Assembly (NCBI GenBank): GCA_028343155.1
Contig: JAOLXX010000020.1
Span: 1 to 33,226 of the forward strand
Direction of reading: 5' to 3'
DNA length: 33,226 nt
Source: Polaribacter sp.
GTDB lineage: Bacteria; Bacteroidota; Bacteroidia; Flavobacteriales; Flavobacteriaceae
The notes beneath the pieces are model-generated. The model saw only the letters and a program-made list of their open reading frames with translations, did no database searches and was not told the DNA's origin. The position numbers and the translations under genes are program-made. This document shows positions 24,431 through 31,353 of this stretch, piece after piece; the first letter of the stretch is position 1, and each line of letters begins with the position of its first letter.

Positions 24431-25528
24431 TTGTTAGCCACCATATGAAGAAACATTACGAATGAATTGTATAATTTGTGAACAAACCGCTAATGCGACA
24501 GGCTCTCACATTGTTCCTGCAAGTCTAATTAAGAATTGCGTAGGGAAACATTACAAAGAAGAATCCTACGAAATCGACTCTAATAATTCTTCCATAAACA
24601 CATATTTTGGAAGAGACAATCTGAAAAACACTTCTACGGAAATTAAACAAAATCATTACAAAAGGGATTTTGTTCTATGTCAGAAATGTGAGGATGAATT
24701 AGCGAAATTGGAAAGCGAAATTGCTGTTGACTTTCTACAAAGGTTTAGAGAAGACAAATACTCAAATAATTTTGAGGAATTGAATTTAGAAAATGGCTTT
24801 GAAATTATTATTCCGAAAAAAACGAACAACAAAACATTCCTTGCCTACTTCTACTCAATAATATTAAGAGAATGTAAGATATTAGAAATAGAAGATAATA
24901 TGCAAATTTTATCAGATGAAGAATCTGAAAATATTAGAAAATTTGTTTTTGGCTATTTATACAATCAAGATAATGATAGTGCTATCGAGAATTATAAACT
25001 GGTAATAATCTTTGACAAATATTGCAATAAAGGTTCATATGTAGCAACATCAAACGAATTTGAAAAACCTTATTTATTTTATTTTTGCGAGGCTATTATA
25101 CAACTCTTTACTTCTAACCCAGATGATTTAGGAACTTATTTATTTAAAGAAACCTTTAATGACATAAATCTAACGAAATCCAAAATATTAGTTGGTCCGC
25201 AAGAATTTTACGAGACTTTGAGAACTAAAATGGCGGAAAAACTTGCCGATACTTTTATGACAAAAGGAATTTTAAAAATCTGTAAATTAAACGGAAAAAG
25301 TTATGAAGAAAACTTGATTGAATATCATAATTTTATTGAGAATTCAACAGAGGAAATGGAAAATAAAATGATAGCTTTAAACAAACTGATAGAAAAATAC
25401 GGTGGCTAACAACGTGTATAATTAATGGCTAGTAAATGCTCACTTACGAAAATCCTTGCGGATTTTCTATTTGGTTTTTATTTGCTAAATTACTAGCTTA
25501 AACACGCCACTAATCATACACAAAACCG
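24431..25528 (+). mobile_element. Cassette 1: integron-like unit carrying the HNH-like gene
   Basis: Borders are set at G^TTG by analogy with integron crossover. The unit starts GTTGTTAGCCACC (24430-24442) and its gene ends in GGTGGCTAACAAC (25401-25413), a 13/13 inverted repeat. With one bulged G (25414) the match extends by seven more bases outward (TTATACA against TGTATAA), 20 pairs in all. The gene's stop codon TAA lies inside the right repeat, as is typical of integron cassettes. The gene fills nearly the whole unit, with only 32 nt of leader. Confidence 0.6.
24462..25409 (+). CDS. Unknown protein with an N-terminal zinc-finger/HNH-like SHIVP motif
   Basis: I do not recognise a named family. 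The 315 residues start MNCIICEQTANATGSHIVPASL: Cys3 and Cys6, then SHIVP (15-19), and a second pair in LCQKCEDELAKLE (Cys73, Cys76). A CxxC...SHIxP...CxxC layout is that of HNH-type (treble-clef) nuclease domains, where the His of SHIxP is general base or metal ligand. Residues 80-315 are charged and mostly helical, with no membrane span or signal peptide, and end in a coiled stretch (NSTEEMENKMIALNKLIEKYGG, paraphrased). A phage-defence or toxin-like nuclease role is possible but is inference. A short frame (ATG at 24445, MKKHYE) overlaps the start as ATGA and may couple translation. Base composition is AT-rich like its neighbours. The stop codon lies inside the cassette-end repeat. Confidence 0.75.
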   Translation: MNCIICEQTANATGSHIVPASLIKNCVGKHYKEESYEIDSNNSSINTYFGRDNLKNTSTEIKQNHYKRDFVLCQKCEDELAKLESEIAVDFLQRFREDKYSNNFEELNLENGFEIIIPKKTNNKTFLAYFYSIILRECKILEIEDNMQILSDEESENIRKFVFGYLYNQDNDSAIENYKLVIIFDKYCNKGSYVATSNEFEKPYLFYFCEAIIQLFTSNPDDLGTYLFKETFNDINLTKSKILVGPQEFYETLRTKMAEKLADTFMTKGILKICKLNGKSYEENLIEYHNFIENSTEEMENKMIALNKLIEKYGG

Positions 25529-25537
25529 TTGTAACCA
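25401..25537 (+). repeat. attC-like site between cassettes 1 and 2
   Basis: Outer cores CTAACAAC and GTTGTAACC face each other. Inside, GTGTATAATTAATGGC (25414-25429) pairs with GCCACTAATCATACAC (25506-25521) at 14 of 16 positions, GCTAGTAA (25428-25435) pairs perfectly with TTACTAGC (25490-25497), and GAAAATCC/GGATTTTC (25448-25455 with 25460-25467) makes the innermost hairpin with loop TTGC. The right arm has unpaired insertions (AAAACC, TTAAACAC) like the extrahelical bases of attC. The core is only roughly like RYYYAAC/GTTRRRY. The inner hairpin with T-rich tail could also terminate transcription. Confidence 0.65.
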
Positions 25538-26321
25538 ATTTAAACGACGAAAATGGCACATTCATTGATGAAAGTATTAAAATATTTAAACTAAAAAAAA
25601 ACATATGAAAAGAATTATACTATTATTCGCATTTACCACATTAGGAATTTCAAATGGATTTAGTCAATCTCAAAAAAACGACTTAAAATTAACAGTTTCA
25701 GGACTTCCTTTATTTGGAGCTTCAGAGGATTTTAGTTCTGGTTTCAATGGATTTGTAATTAAGCCAACTATTGGATATTACATTTCTGACAAAACATCAA
25801 TTGAATTAAATTTCTCATATGCAACAATGAACGACTTGAAAGTTGGAAATATAAATTCTTATTATAACTCTTATTCATTTATTCCTACTTTGAGAAACAA
25901 TTTTGTGAATAATAATAAATTGAGAGTTTTTGCTGAATTTGGTTTTGGACTTGGAACAATAAAATATAATGCAGATAATAACGATTTCAGAAATTTGCAA
26001 CACGAGGAATTAAGTGGTGGAATATCGGTTATGAATATTGGAATTGGTGGAAACTACTACTTCAATGAAAAATTCGGAATTGAATTTATTTTGCCTTATA
26101 TAACTACAAATAATATTACATCTGAACAATCAAATAATATATATTCTGGAATTGCACCAACAATAGGATTAACATACAAACTGAATTAAAAACTGGTTAC
26201 AACACCGTATAAAAAAAATTGCTGGTTTTAGCCAATTTACGAAAGTCCTCTCGGATTTTCTATTCGATTTTTATTTGCTAAATTAGGTGCTTAAACACGC
26301 CACTAATCATACACAAACACG
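25529..26321 (+). mobile_element. Cassette 2: integron-like unit carrying a small outer-membrane barrel gene
   Basis: Starts GTTGTAACCA (25528-25537) and ends TGGTTACAAC (26194-26203), a 10/10 inverted repeat that differs from the ends of cassettes 1 and 3. The gene occupies 25605-26189; the 67-nt leader contains a 13-codon frame (ATG at 25553, MAHSLMKVLKYLN) of unknown meaning. Confidence 0.6.
25605..26189 (+). CDS. Small outer-membrane beta-barrel protein
   Basis: A 194-residue protein with a signal peptide (MKRIILLFAFTTLGISNGFSQ, cleavage near 20-21) and alternating polar/hydrophobic strands throughout, e.g. KPTIGYYISDKTSIELNFSY (49-68), KLRVFAEFGFGLGTIKYNA, GGNYYFNEKFGIEFILPYI and the final IAPTIGLTYKLN ending in an asparagine after a barrel-type strand. 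That is the pattern of the OmpA/OmpW-like eight-stranded outer membrane barrel (PF13505-type) domain. No catalytic motif is visible. Small barrels of this kind act as porins, adhesins or immunity-like surface proteins; none can be singled out. As the only gene of its cassette it likely depends on upstream transcription or a weak promoter in its 5' leader. Confidence 0.8.
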   Translation: MKRIILLFAFTTLGISNGFSQSQKNDLKLTVSGLPLFGASEDFSSGFNGFVIKPTIGYYISDKTSIELNFSYATMNDLKVGNINSYYNSYSFIPTLRNNFVNNNKLRVFAEFGFGLGTIKYNADNNDFRNLQHEELSGGISVMNIGIGGNYYFNEKFGIEFILPYITTNNITSEQSNNIYSGIAPTIGLTYKLN

Positions 26322-26329
26322 TTGGCAAA
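26194..26329 (+). repeat. attC-like site between cassettes 2 and 3
   Basis: The right 70 bases (26255-26324) match those of the previous site (25462-25531) at 63 of 70 positions. The inner hairpin is GAAAGTCC (26241-26248) with GGATTTTC (26253-26260): compared with the other site one A-U pair has become G-U and the tetraloop has changed from TTGC to TCTC, so the fold is kept. The outer arms here are less well paired, CAACACCGTAT against ATACACAAACACGTTG. The GCCACTAATCATACAC block (26299-26314) is identical in the two sites. Confidence 0.65.
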
Positions 26330-26449
26330 CATCTGAATTCACTCGAAACAAATAAAATGAAGAATTTTTATAGTCATATAAATAAAGATAAAATTTTAAT
26401 TAATAATTTTTATGATTATCAACTTTCGTAATAATCTTATAAGCCTTTT

Positions 26450-27217
26450 ATGAAAACACTAATACAAATCACCTTTCTGTTATTCTCTTTCAACTGTATA
26501 TCTCAAACCCTTATACTAGATGAAGTTAAATGTAAAGTTCGTAAAAATGAGAAGAAAGCAATTGAAGAGATGATTGAACTCCAGTCAGATTATTATAAAG
26601 CATTATTTAAAATAAAGGTAAAGACAATAAGAATAAAAGTATTTGGTAGATTAAAAGCATTTAAGAAGGTTAGAGATTCAATTAGTTCTGGTAGAATTGC
26701 TTCGGAAACTGGGTTTTATTCACATAGTACGAAAACGATATATGTCCATAAATATTACGACTATATTCGAGTAATCTTTCATGAAATTAATCATGCAATA
26801 ATAGGGCAAATAATACGACGTACTCCACCATGGATAAATGAAGGAATGGCGGAGTTTTTCGAAACCTTTTCAATAAATAAAAATGGATTATCAATGAGGC
26901 TTCAAAATTCTAAGTTGGAAAGAACTCGAAAGTGGATTCTAGAAAAAAAAATAAATCTAAGAGACTTATTAAATTACTCTCATAGGGAATGGCATAAAAA
27001 AAACACAAAACCTAGTGGGTATTCTTATTCAGTTTCATATTCATTTATATGTTATTTACATTTTAAACATCCAAAATCAATTAACTCTATTTTAAAAAAT
27101 CTTAAAGCAGGTAAAAATAGTCTTGAAGCTATTGAAATTGCAAGCAAAAAAAGAATTGAACAGATAGAAAATGATTTTTATCTGTTTATGAAAAAAAGCA
27201 CATATAATAACGTATAA
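26450..27217 (+). CDS. Secreted gluzincin-type metallopeptidase-like protein (DUF1570/peptidase-MA-like)
   Basis: A 255-residue protein with a signal peptide (MKTLIQITFLLFSFNCISQ). The domain of interest is HEINHAIIGQ (111-120), an HExxH zinc site, followed at 126 by PPWINEGMAEFFE, where a glutamate in NEGMAEFFE supplies the third ligand. The spacing and the PPWINEGxAExFE phrase are typical of DUF1570 / peptidase-MA-like proteins. The rest is lysine-rich with aromatic patches (GYSYSVSYSFICYLHFKH) and helical. Proteolytic activity is plausible because both motifs are intact; substrate unknown. It is the single gene of the third cassette. After the stop, AT-rich hairpins (ATTCTT/AAGAAT) precede the cassette end. 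Confidence 0.8.
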   Translation: MKTLIQITFLLFSFNCISQTLILDEVKCKVRKNEKKAIEEMIELQSDYYKALFKIKVKTIRIKVFGRLKAFKKVRDSISSGRIASETGFYSHSTKTIYVHKYYDYIRVIFHEINHAIIGQIIRRTPPWINEGMAEFFETFSINKNGLSMRLQNSKLERTRKWILEKKINLRDLLNYSHREWHKKNTKPSGYSYSVSYSFICYLHFKHPKSINSILKNLKAGKNSLEAIEIASKKRIEQIENDFYLFMKKSTYNNV

Positions 27218-27277
27218 ATTAATATTCTTTTTAAGAATCTATAAAAGTTTTTATATATTTAAGAATATCAAAAACGA

Positions 27278-27318
27278 TTTGCCAACACCATATATAATTT
27301 ATTGCTTGTTATAGCCAA
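27278..27318 (+). repeat. Half attC-like site after cassette 3
   Basis: 27283-27318 aligns with the left arm of the preceding site (26200-26235) at 29 of 36 positions (CAACACC, then TATA..., TTGCT, GTT.TAGCCAA). After TAGCCAA the similarity stops and the expected inner hairpin and GCCACTAATCATACAC arm are absent. It seems to mark a deletion or the fusion of the array to the following DUF898-M48 pair. Confidence 0.55.
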
Positions 27319-27420
27319 CGAAACAAACCATAGCCTAAACGCTATGAACAAGTTCAGAACAGGCAACAATTACGGAGAAGCTGAAAGCCGAAAAGTGGAG
27401 GTAAATATTTAATAAAAAAT
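27319..27420 (+). other. Leader of the DUF898-M48 operon with a short reading frame
   Basis: Contains a CATAGC/GCTATG hairpin (27329-27334 with 27341-27346) and, starting in it, a 22-codon frame at 27344-27412 (MNKFRTGNNYGEAESRKVEV...) ending 8 nt before the next ATG. The frame is unlike its AT-rich surroundings in codon use, so it may be a leader peptide or the remnant of a removed gene. Not called as a gene. Confidence 0.3.
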
Positions 27421-28392
27421 ATGGAAAATTTAATGACTCAAAACACTAACCAGAAAAAAAACTACGATTTTGAATTCTTCGGAAAAGGTTCTGAATACTT
27501 TGCAATTATGATTGTCAATTGGCTATTGACACTTGTTACACTTGGACTTTACTATCCTTGGGCAAGGGCTAAAAGACTTCGCTACGTATACGGACAGACA
27601 GCTCTAAATAATGAGCATTTTCACTTCGCTGGAACAGGAAAAGAAATGTTTCGCGGTTTTATTAAAATCATTTTATTCTACATTGCTGTGATGATTTCTT
27701 ATTTGGTACTTCTGAAAGTTGTTAAGTTGCCGTTACTTGCAATTCTCTTTTTATACCTTGCCTTTTTTGCAATCATTCCATTTGCAATTCACGGTTCATT
27801 CCGTTACAGAATGAGCAGAACATCCTACCGAGGAATACGTTTTGGTTATCGTGGCAATCGGAATGAAATTGTAAAAAAATTCTTTAAGTGGGTGTTTTTT
27901 ACAATCATCACGCTTGGTATTTACAGTGCTTGGTTACAAATGAATATTCGTAAATACACGCACCAAAATATTCGTTATGGAGATGTTGAGTTTTCAAATA
28001 ACGCAAATGGTGGCGATTGGCTTTTACTCAACTTAAAAGGGTACTTTCTTACAATTATTACTCTTGGAATTTATTCTTTTTGGTGGCAAAGTGAAATCTT
28101 TGCTTATTACATCGACAATATGAGAATGACCAAAGGCGAACAAAGAATCAAATGTAGCTCAACAGCAACGGGTGGCGGATTTTTCGAGCTTTTAATTGTC
28201 AATTTTCTGATTACGGCTTTTACGCTTGGTTTTGGAAAAGCGTGGGCAGATATGCGCACACAAAAATTCATCTTTGATAACGTAAAAATGGAAGGAGACA
28301 TTAACATTGATGAAATTCATCAAACCGAAGATGAGTATACAAATGCCTTTGGCGAAGATGCAATGGATTTCTTTGAAATTGATTTGGCTTAA
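27421..28392 (+). CDS. DUF898 (YjgN-type) inner-membrane protein
   Basis: A 323-residue polytopic membrane protein. The striking feature is a four-fold internal repeat: LTLVTLGLYYPWARAKRLRY (about 36-55), FTIITLGIYSAWLQMNIRKY, LTIITLGIYSFWWQSEIFAY and ITAFTLGFGKAWADMRTQKF, each a hydrophobic helix ending TLGxYxxW and followed by a basic, aromatic turn and a short soluble strand-rich piece (HFHFAGTGKE, RYGDVEFSNNANG). This is the DUF898 pattern. Function is unknown; a lipid- or envelope-related transport role is speculative. The M48 peptidase gene starts 2 nt after its stop, so the two are translationally coupled, and this pairing is common in bacteria as far as I recall. The C-terminal tail is acidic. 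Confidence 0.9.
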   Translation: MENLMTQNTNQKKNYDFEFFGKGSEYFAIMIVNWLLTLVTLGLYYPWARAKRLRYVYGQTALNNEHFHFAGTGKEMFRGFIKIILFYIAVMISYLVLLKVVKLPLLAILFLYLAFFAIIPFAIHGSFRYRMSRTSYRGIRFGYRGNRNEIVKKFFKWVFFTIITLGIYSAWLQMNIRKYTHQNIRYGDVEFSNNANGGDWLLLNLKGYFLTIITLGIYSFWWQSEIFAYYIDNMRMTKGEQRIKCSSTATGGGFFELLIVNFLITAFTLGFGKAWADMRTQKFIFDNVKMEGDINIDEIHQTEDEYTNAFGEDAMDFFEIDLA

Positions 28393-28394
28393 GA

Positions 28395-29462
28395 ATGAAA
28401 AATACAATAGACGCAAAATATTATAACGGACAATCATCTGCCCCACTAAAAGCGACAGTTGTACTTAATGATAGAACAAACGAATTTCATTTGCAGATTG
28501 CAGGTGAAATTTCGTTTGTTTGGCTATTGAAAGACTTACAATTTGAACAGTATGGACATATACTTGAAGTAAGAAACACAAATTATTCGGATGCAATACT
28601 GAAAATTGACGACAAATATTTTTCGGAAAAATTTTATGCTGCAATGAAACAAAACAATAGTATAGACATCCATACACGGTTGTTAAATCTTGGTCTTTCA
28701 AAAATTACAGCAATCGCAGTTTGTTTACTTGGTTTAATTGTTCTTGCATATTTCTATGTTTTGCCACCCATTGCAGAAAAAACAGCAGCACTTTTACCTG
28801 AAAGTTTTGACAATGAAATTGGTAATCTATTTATGGATACATTTCTAAGGGAGAACAATATCGACACAACAAAAACTAAATACTTAGAACAGTTTGCTGC
28901 AGAACTAGATCTAAAAAACAGAAATCCACTTCGATTTACTGTTGTAAAATCAAAAGAAGTGAATGCTTTTGCGCTACCAAATGGACAAATTGTTGTGTTT
29001 TCAGCCATTTTAGAAAATATGGAAAGCTTTGAAGAACTTGTTGCATTGCTTGGACACGAAGCGTCTCACGTTAACTACCGACATTCAATAAAAATGCTTT
29101 GTAGAAATCTTGCAGGTTATATGACAGTTTCCCTGATTTTTAGTGATGTTAATGGTGTTATGGCTTTATTAGCAGACAATGCACAACGACTTCACTCCCT
29201 TTCGTATTCACGTAGTTTTGAACAAGAAGCAGACGAACAAGGTTTGGAAATTTTAATGAATAACATGGTTGATCCTAACGGAATGGTGAAATTATTTGAG
29301 CAACTAGTAAAAAAAAGTGACATTTATATTCCAAAAATTATTAGCTCACACCCATTAACAAAGGAACGAAAAGAAAATATGCATAAAATTATTTCTGAAA
29401 CAGTTTATGAAATAAAATCAAATGACAAACTGAACTCTATTTTTGAATATATTAAAAACTAA
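28395..29462 (+). CDS. M48 family metallopeptidase, membrane-anchored
   Basis: A 355-residue zinc protease. The first 100 residues form a soluble, strand-rich cytoplasmic domain (TVVLNDRTNEFHLQI...), one hydrophobic span lies at about 103-124 (ITAIAVCLLGLIVLAYFYVL), and the catalytic domain follows outside: KSKEVNAFALPNGQIVVFSAIL (185-206), the zinc site LGHEASHVNYRHS with HEASH at 221-225, and the third-ligand segment SRSFEQEADEQGLEIL (272-287). It resembles BepA/LoiP/HtpX-like envelope quality-control proteases, though it has no TPR domain. The operon with the DUF898 protein suggests the two act together at the inner membrane. Confidence 0.92.
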   Translation: MKNTIDAKYYNGQSSAPLKATVVLNDRTNEFHLQIAGEISFVWLLKDLQFEQYGHILEVRNTNYSDAILKIDDKYFSEKFYAAMKQNNSIDIHTRLLNLGLSKITAIAVCLLGLIVLAYFYVLPPIAEKTAALLPESFDNEIGNLFMDTFLRENNIDTTKTKYLEQFAAELDLKNRNPLRFTVVKSKEVNAFALPNGQIVVFSAILENMESFEELVALLGHEASHVNYRHSIKMLCRNLAGYMTVSLIFSDVNGVMALLADNAQRLHSLSYSRSFEQEADEQGLEILMNNMVDPNGMVKLFEQLVKKSDIYIPKIISSHPLTKERKENMHKIISETVYEIKSNDKLNSIFEYIKN

Positions 29463-29785
29463 AATAGTTAACAGAAAATGTAAGTATTTCGTTTAATATT
29501 CTTGCAGAAAGTTCGGCAGAAAACCCGCTCCACAAAGCCTCCCAACTTCTCGGAACACTAAAAAATTAATAAAAGGGATTGCAAAAAAGGAGATACATTG
29601 CCTAAAAGAAAATTACTCACAAAGCCAGGATACTTTGTGGAAAAGGGTTGATAAACGCTGAGTTATGTACTTCTCCGCCTTGTCTTAAAATTAAAAAAGT
29701 AGCAGAATTTTCTGCTACTTTTTTATATGAATTATGGAAGGCATCTTTCAACAAGTCTGCCTAATTTTATTACACTTTACTGTTA
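29463..29785. other. 323-bp gene-free stretch closing the accessory region
   Basis: Between the M48 gene and the convergent helicase gene. The first 230 bases are richer in GC patches than normal spacer here (CCCGCTCCACAAAGCCTCCC, TTCTCCGCCTTGTC) and contain a CACAAAG/CTTTGTG hairpin (29618-29624 with 29633-29639), but only short broken frames. It looks like debris from a lost gene or element. The right end carries a strong terminator. Confidence 0.45.
29693..29724. terminator. Bidirectional terminator between the M48 and helicase genes
   Basis: A6-GTAGCAGA (29693-29706) pairs perfectly with TCTGCTAC-T6 (29711-29724), loop ATTT. It lies 62 nt past the helicase stop on the minus strand and ends transcripts from both convergent sides. 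Confidence 0.85.
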
Positions 29786-31333
29786 TTATTCAATAGGTGG
29801 GTGTCCATGAATTTGTTCAAAGTCTTCATCGAAATTAGACCTTAAATAAGCATTCAATTTTTTTCTATAATCATCTTTTAACCAAGTCACAAAATTATGA
29901 GTACTTTTAGAAATACATTTTGCATATCTATTTATTCTATCATCAATTTCTTCACTTAGCAATTTTGCCAAAATCAAAGCATCAAAAACGTCTTCGCTAT
30001 TTTCAATACACATTTTTGCATGGTGAATAATTGATTTTTCTAAGACTCTTTTGGAAGATTCACCTAAACGAATGGTATCAACATAAACGCTTTTCATATC
30101 GAAATAGGTGTCTGTAGACTTCTCAAATTCCTTTTTTACCTCTGCAGTCAATTCATATCTAAAACTACTCTCAATATCTTCATCAGAAAGAATTGCATTT
30201 AGATAATAATCTGGTGCTCGAAACATCTTCTGCCAATCTAAATCTGCACCCCAAGGTCCGAATCTATGAAAATTGTTTCCTAAATCGATTACTTCAAAAC
30301 TGCTTTTATCCTTTAATACTCGAGAACCACGACCAATCATTTGGTAATATAAAGTCAGTGATTTTGTGGCTCTATTTAAAATAATCGCTTCAATTGTTGG
30401 CTCATCAAAACCGGTTGTTAAGATACTTACGGAAGTAATAATTGCACCGGGTGTTTTATGAAACCATTTTAAAATAAGTTCTCGCTCACTTTTCGTATTT
30501 GTATTGTCTAGATGTGCAATAGGATAGCCCGCTCTCTTAAACGCATGAAACACTTGTATTGAGGTATTTATTCCGTTATTAAAAATTAAGGTTTTCTTTC
30601 CTTTGGCAGTTTCTTCGTATGCAGCAACTAATTTAGAGAGCATGTCAGAATTTGTATATAAATCTTCAGAAGATTTTACCGTATAATCTCCATTTGCACC
30701 TACTTCCAATGAGGTGAGACCAACATTATAAGAATACATGTTTCCTTGGGCTAGATAACCACTTTCTATCAAATGATGAATGGGTTCTCCCACAAACAAT
30801 TCTTGATAGTTCTCATACATTGGCAACTTAATGTTAGAACTCAATGGAGTTGCCGTTACTCCTAAAATAAAAGCGTCATCAAAAAATTTGAAAATTTTCG
30901 TAAAAGAATTGTAATGTGCCTCATCAACAATCACCAAACCGATATCAGAAATATCAAGTTTATCATCATTCAATCTATTCTTCAAAGTCTCAACCATCGC
31001 AACAAAACAGCTAAAGTCATCTTGATCGTCAAGTATTGCAGTAGAATTAATGATTTTATTGGACACACCAAATTCACTCAACATGGCAGAAGTTTGTTTG
31101 CTCAACTCAATTCTGTGTGTTAATACTAAAACTTTCTTTTTGTAAGTTTCTAAATAACGTCTTACAATTTCTGAAAAAATAACTGTTTTCCCACCTCCTG
31201 TGGGCAATTGATATAATAAATGAAAATCTTTTGGCGCATCTTCAAATCTTCTAAAAATCTCTTGAATCGCGTCTTTTTGATATCCGTATAATTCTTTACC
31301 TAATTTCGTTGGAGAGATGTTTGTATCTGACAA
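29786..31333 (-). CDS. DEAD/DEAH-box SF2 helicase (RadD-like)
   Basis: A 515-residue superfamily 2 ATPase acting on DNA or RNA. Motifs: Q-like region ELYGYQKDAIQEI (14-26), Walker A LPTGGGKT (43-50), motif Ia VLVLTHRIEL (68-77), motif II VIVDEAH (134-140), motif III LGVTATP (157-163), motif V IITSVSILTTGFDEP and motif VI YYQMIGRGSRVL (near 330-341). The GRGSR/TGFDEP forms and the FEVIDLGNNFHRFG segment after motif VI resemble RadD (YejH), a repair helicase, but the C-terminal part differs, so the match is tentative. The start is TTG at 31333; there is no nearby in-frame ATG and the N-terminal ISPTKLGKELYGYQ looks conserved. A TATTTTTG box sits 20 nt upstream. No methylase or specificity gene is adjacent, arguing against a restriction subunit. 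Confidence 0.88.
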   Translation of the reverse strand: MSDTNISPTKLGKELYGYQKDAIQEIFRRFEDAPKDFHLLYQLPTGGGKTVIFSEIVRRYLETYKKKVLVLTHRIELSKQTSAMLSEFGVSNKIINSTAILDDQDDFSCFVAMVETLKNRLNDDKLDISDIGLVIVDEAHYNSFTKIFKFFDDAFILGVTATPLSSNIKLPMYENYQELFVGEPIHHLIESGYLAQGNMYSYNVGLTSLEVGANGDYTVKSSEDLYTNSDMLSKLVAAYEETAKGKKTLIFNNGINTSIQVFHAFKRAGYPIAHLDNTNTKSERELILKWFHKTPGAIITSVSILTTGFDEPTIEAIILNRATKSLTLYYQMIGRGSRVLKDKSSFEVIDLGNNFHRFGPWGADLDWQKMFRAPDYYLNAILSDEDIESSFRYELTAEVKKEFEKSTDTYFDMKSVYVDTIRLGESSKRVLEKSIIHHAKMCIENSEDVFDALILAKLLSEEIDDRINRYAKCISKSTHNFVTWLKDDYRKKLNAYLRSNFDEDFEQIHGHPPIE

Positions 31334-31353
31334 ATTTTTATTTTTAAGAAATA

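Larger units (their letters stand above)
26322..27318 (+). mobile_element. Cassette 3: integron-like unit carrying a gluzincin gene, right site incomplete
   Basis: Starts GTTGGCAAA (26321-26329) and ends TTTGCCAAC (27278-27286), a 9/9 inverted repeat, again private to this unit. The gene is at 26450-27217 with a 120-nt leader. After the right repeat only the left arm of the site survives (27283-27318), so the right border is uncertain. Confidence 0.55.

Noticed and set aside
24250..24456. 68-codon minus-strand frame
   Set aside because: Its composition follows the A-run and the cassette end; no domain or promoter supports it, and it lies across the structured lead-in.
25410..26324. Repeats spaced by unique sequence as a CRISPR array
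   Set aside because: Repeats are about 70-120 bases, the spacing is hundreds of bases with genes between, and no cas gene is present.
24431..27318. Cassettes as insertion sequences or MITEs
   Set aside because: No transposase, no target-site duplications seen, and the end repeats differ from unit to unit, unlike IS ends.
29786..31333. Helicase as subunit of a type I or III restriction system
   Set aside because: No nuclease domain in the protein and no methylase or specificity gene next to it.
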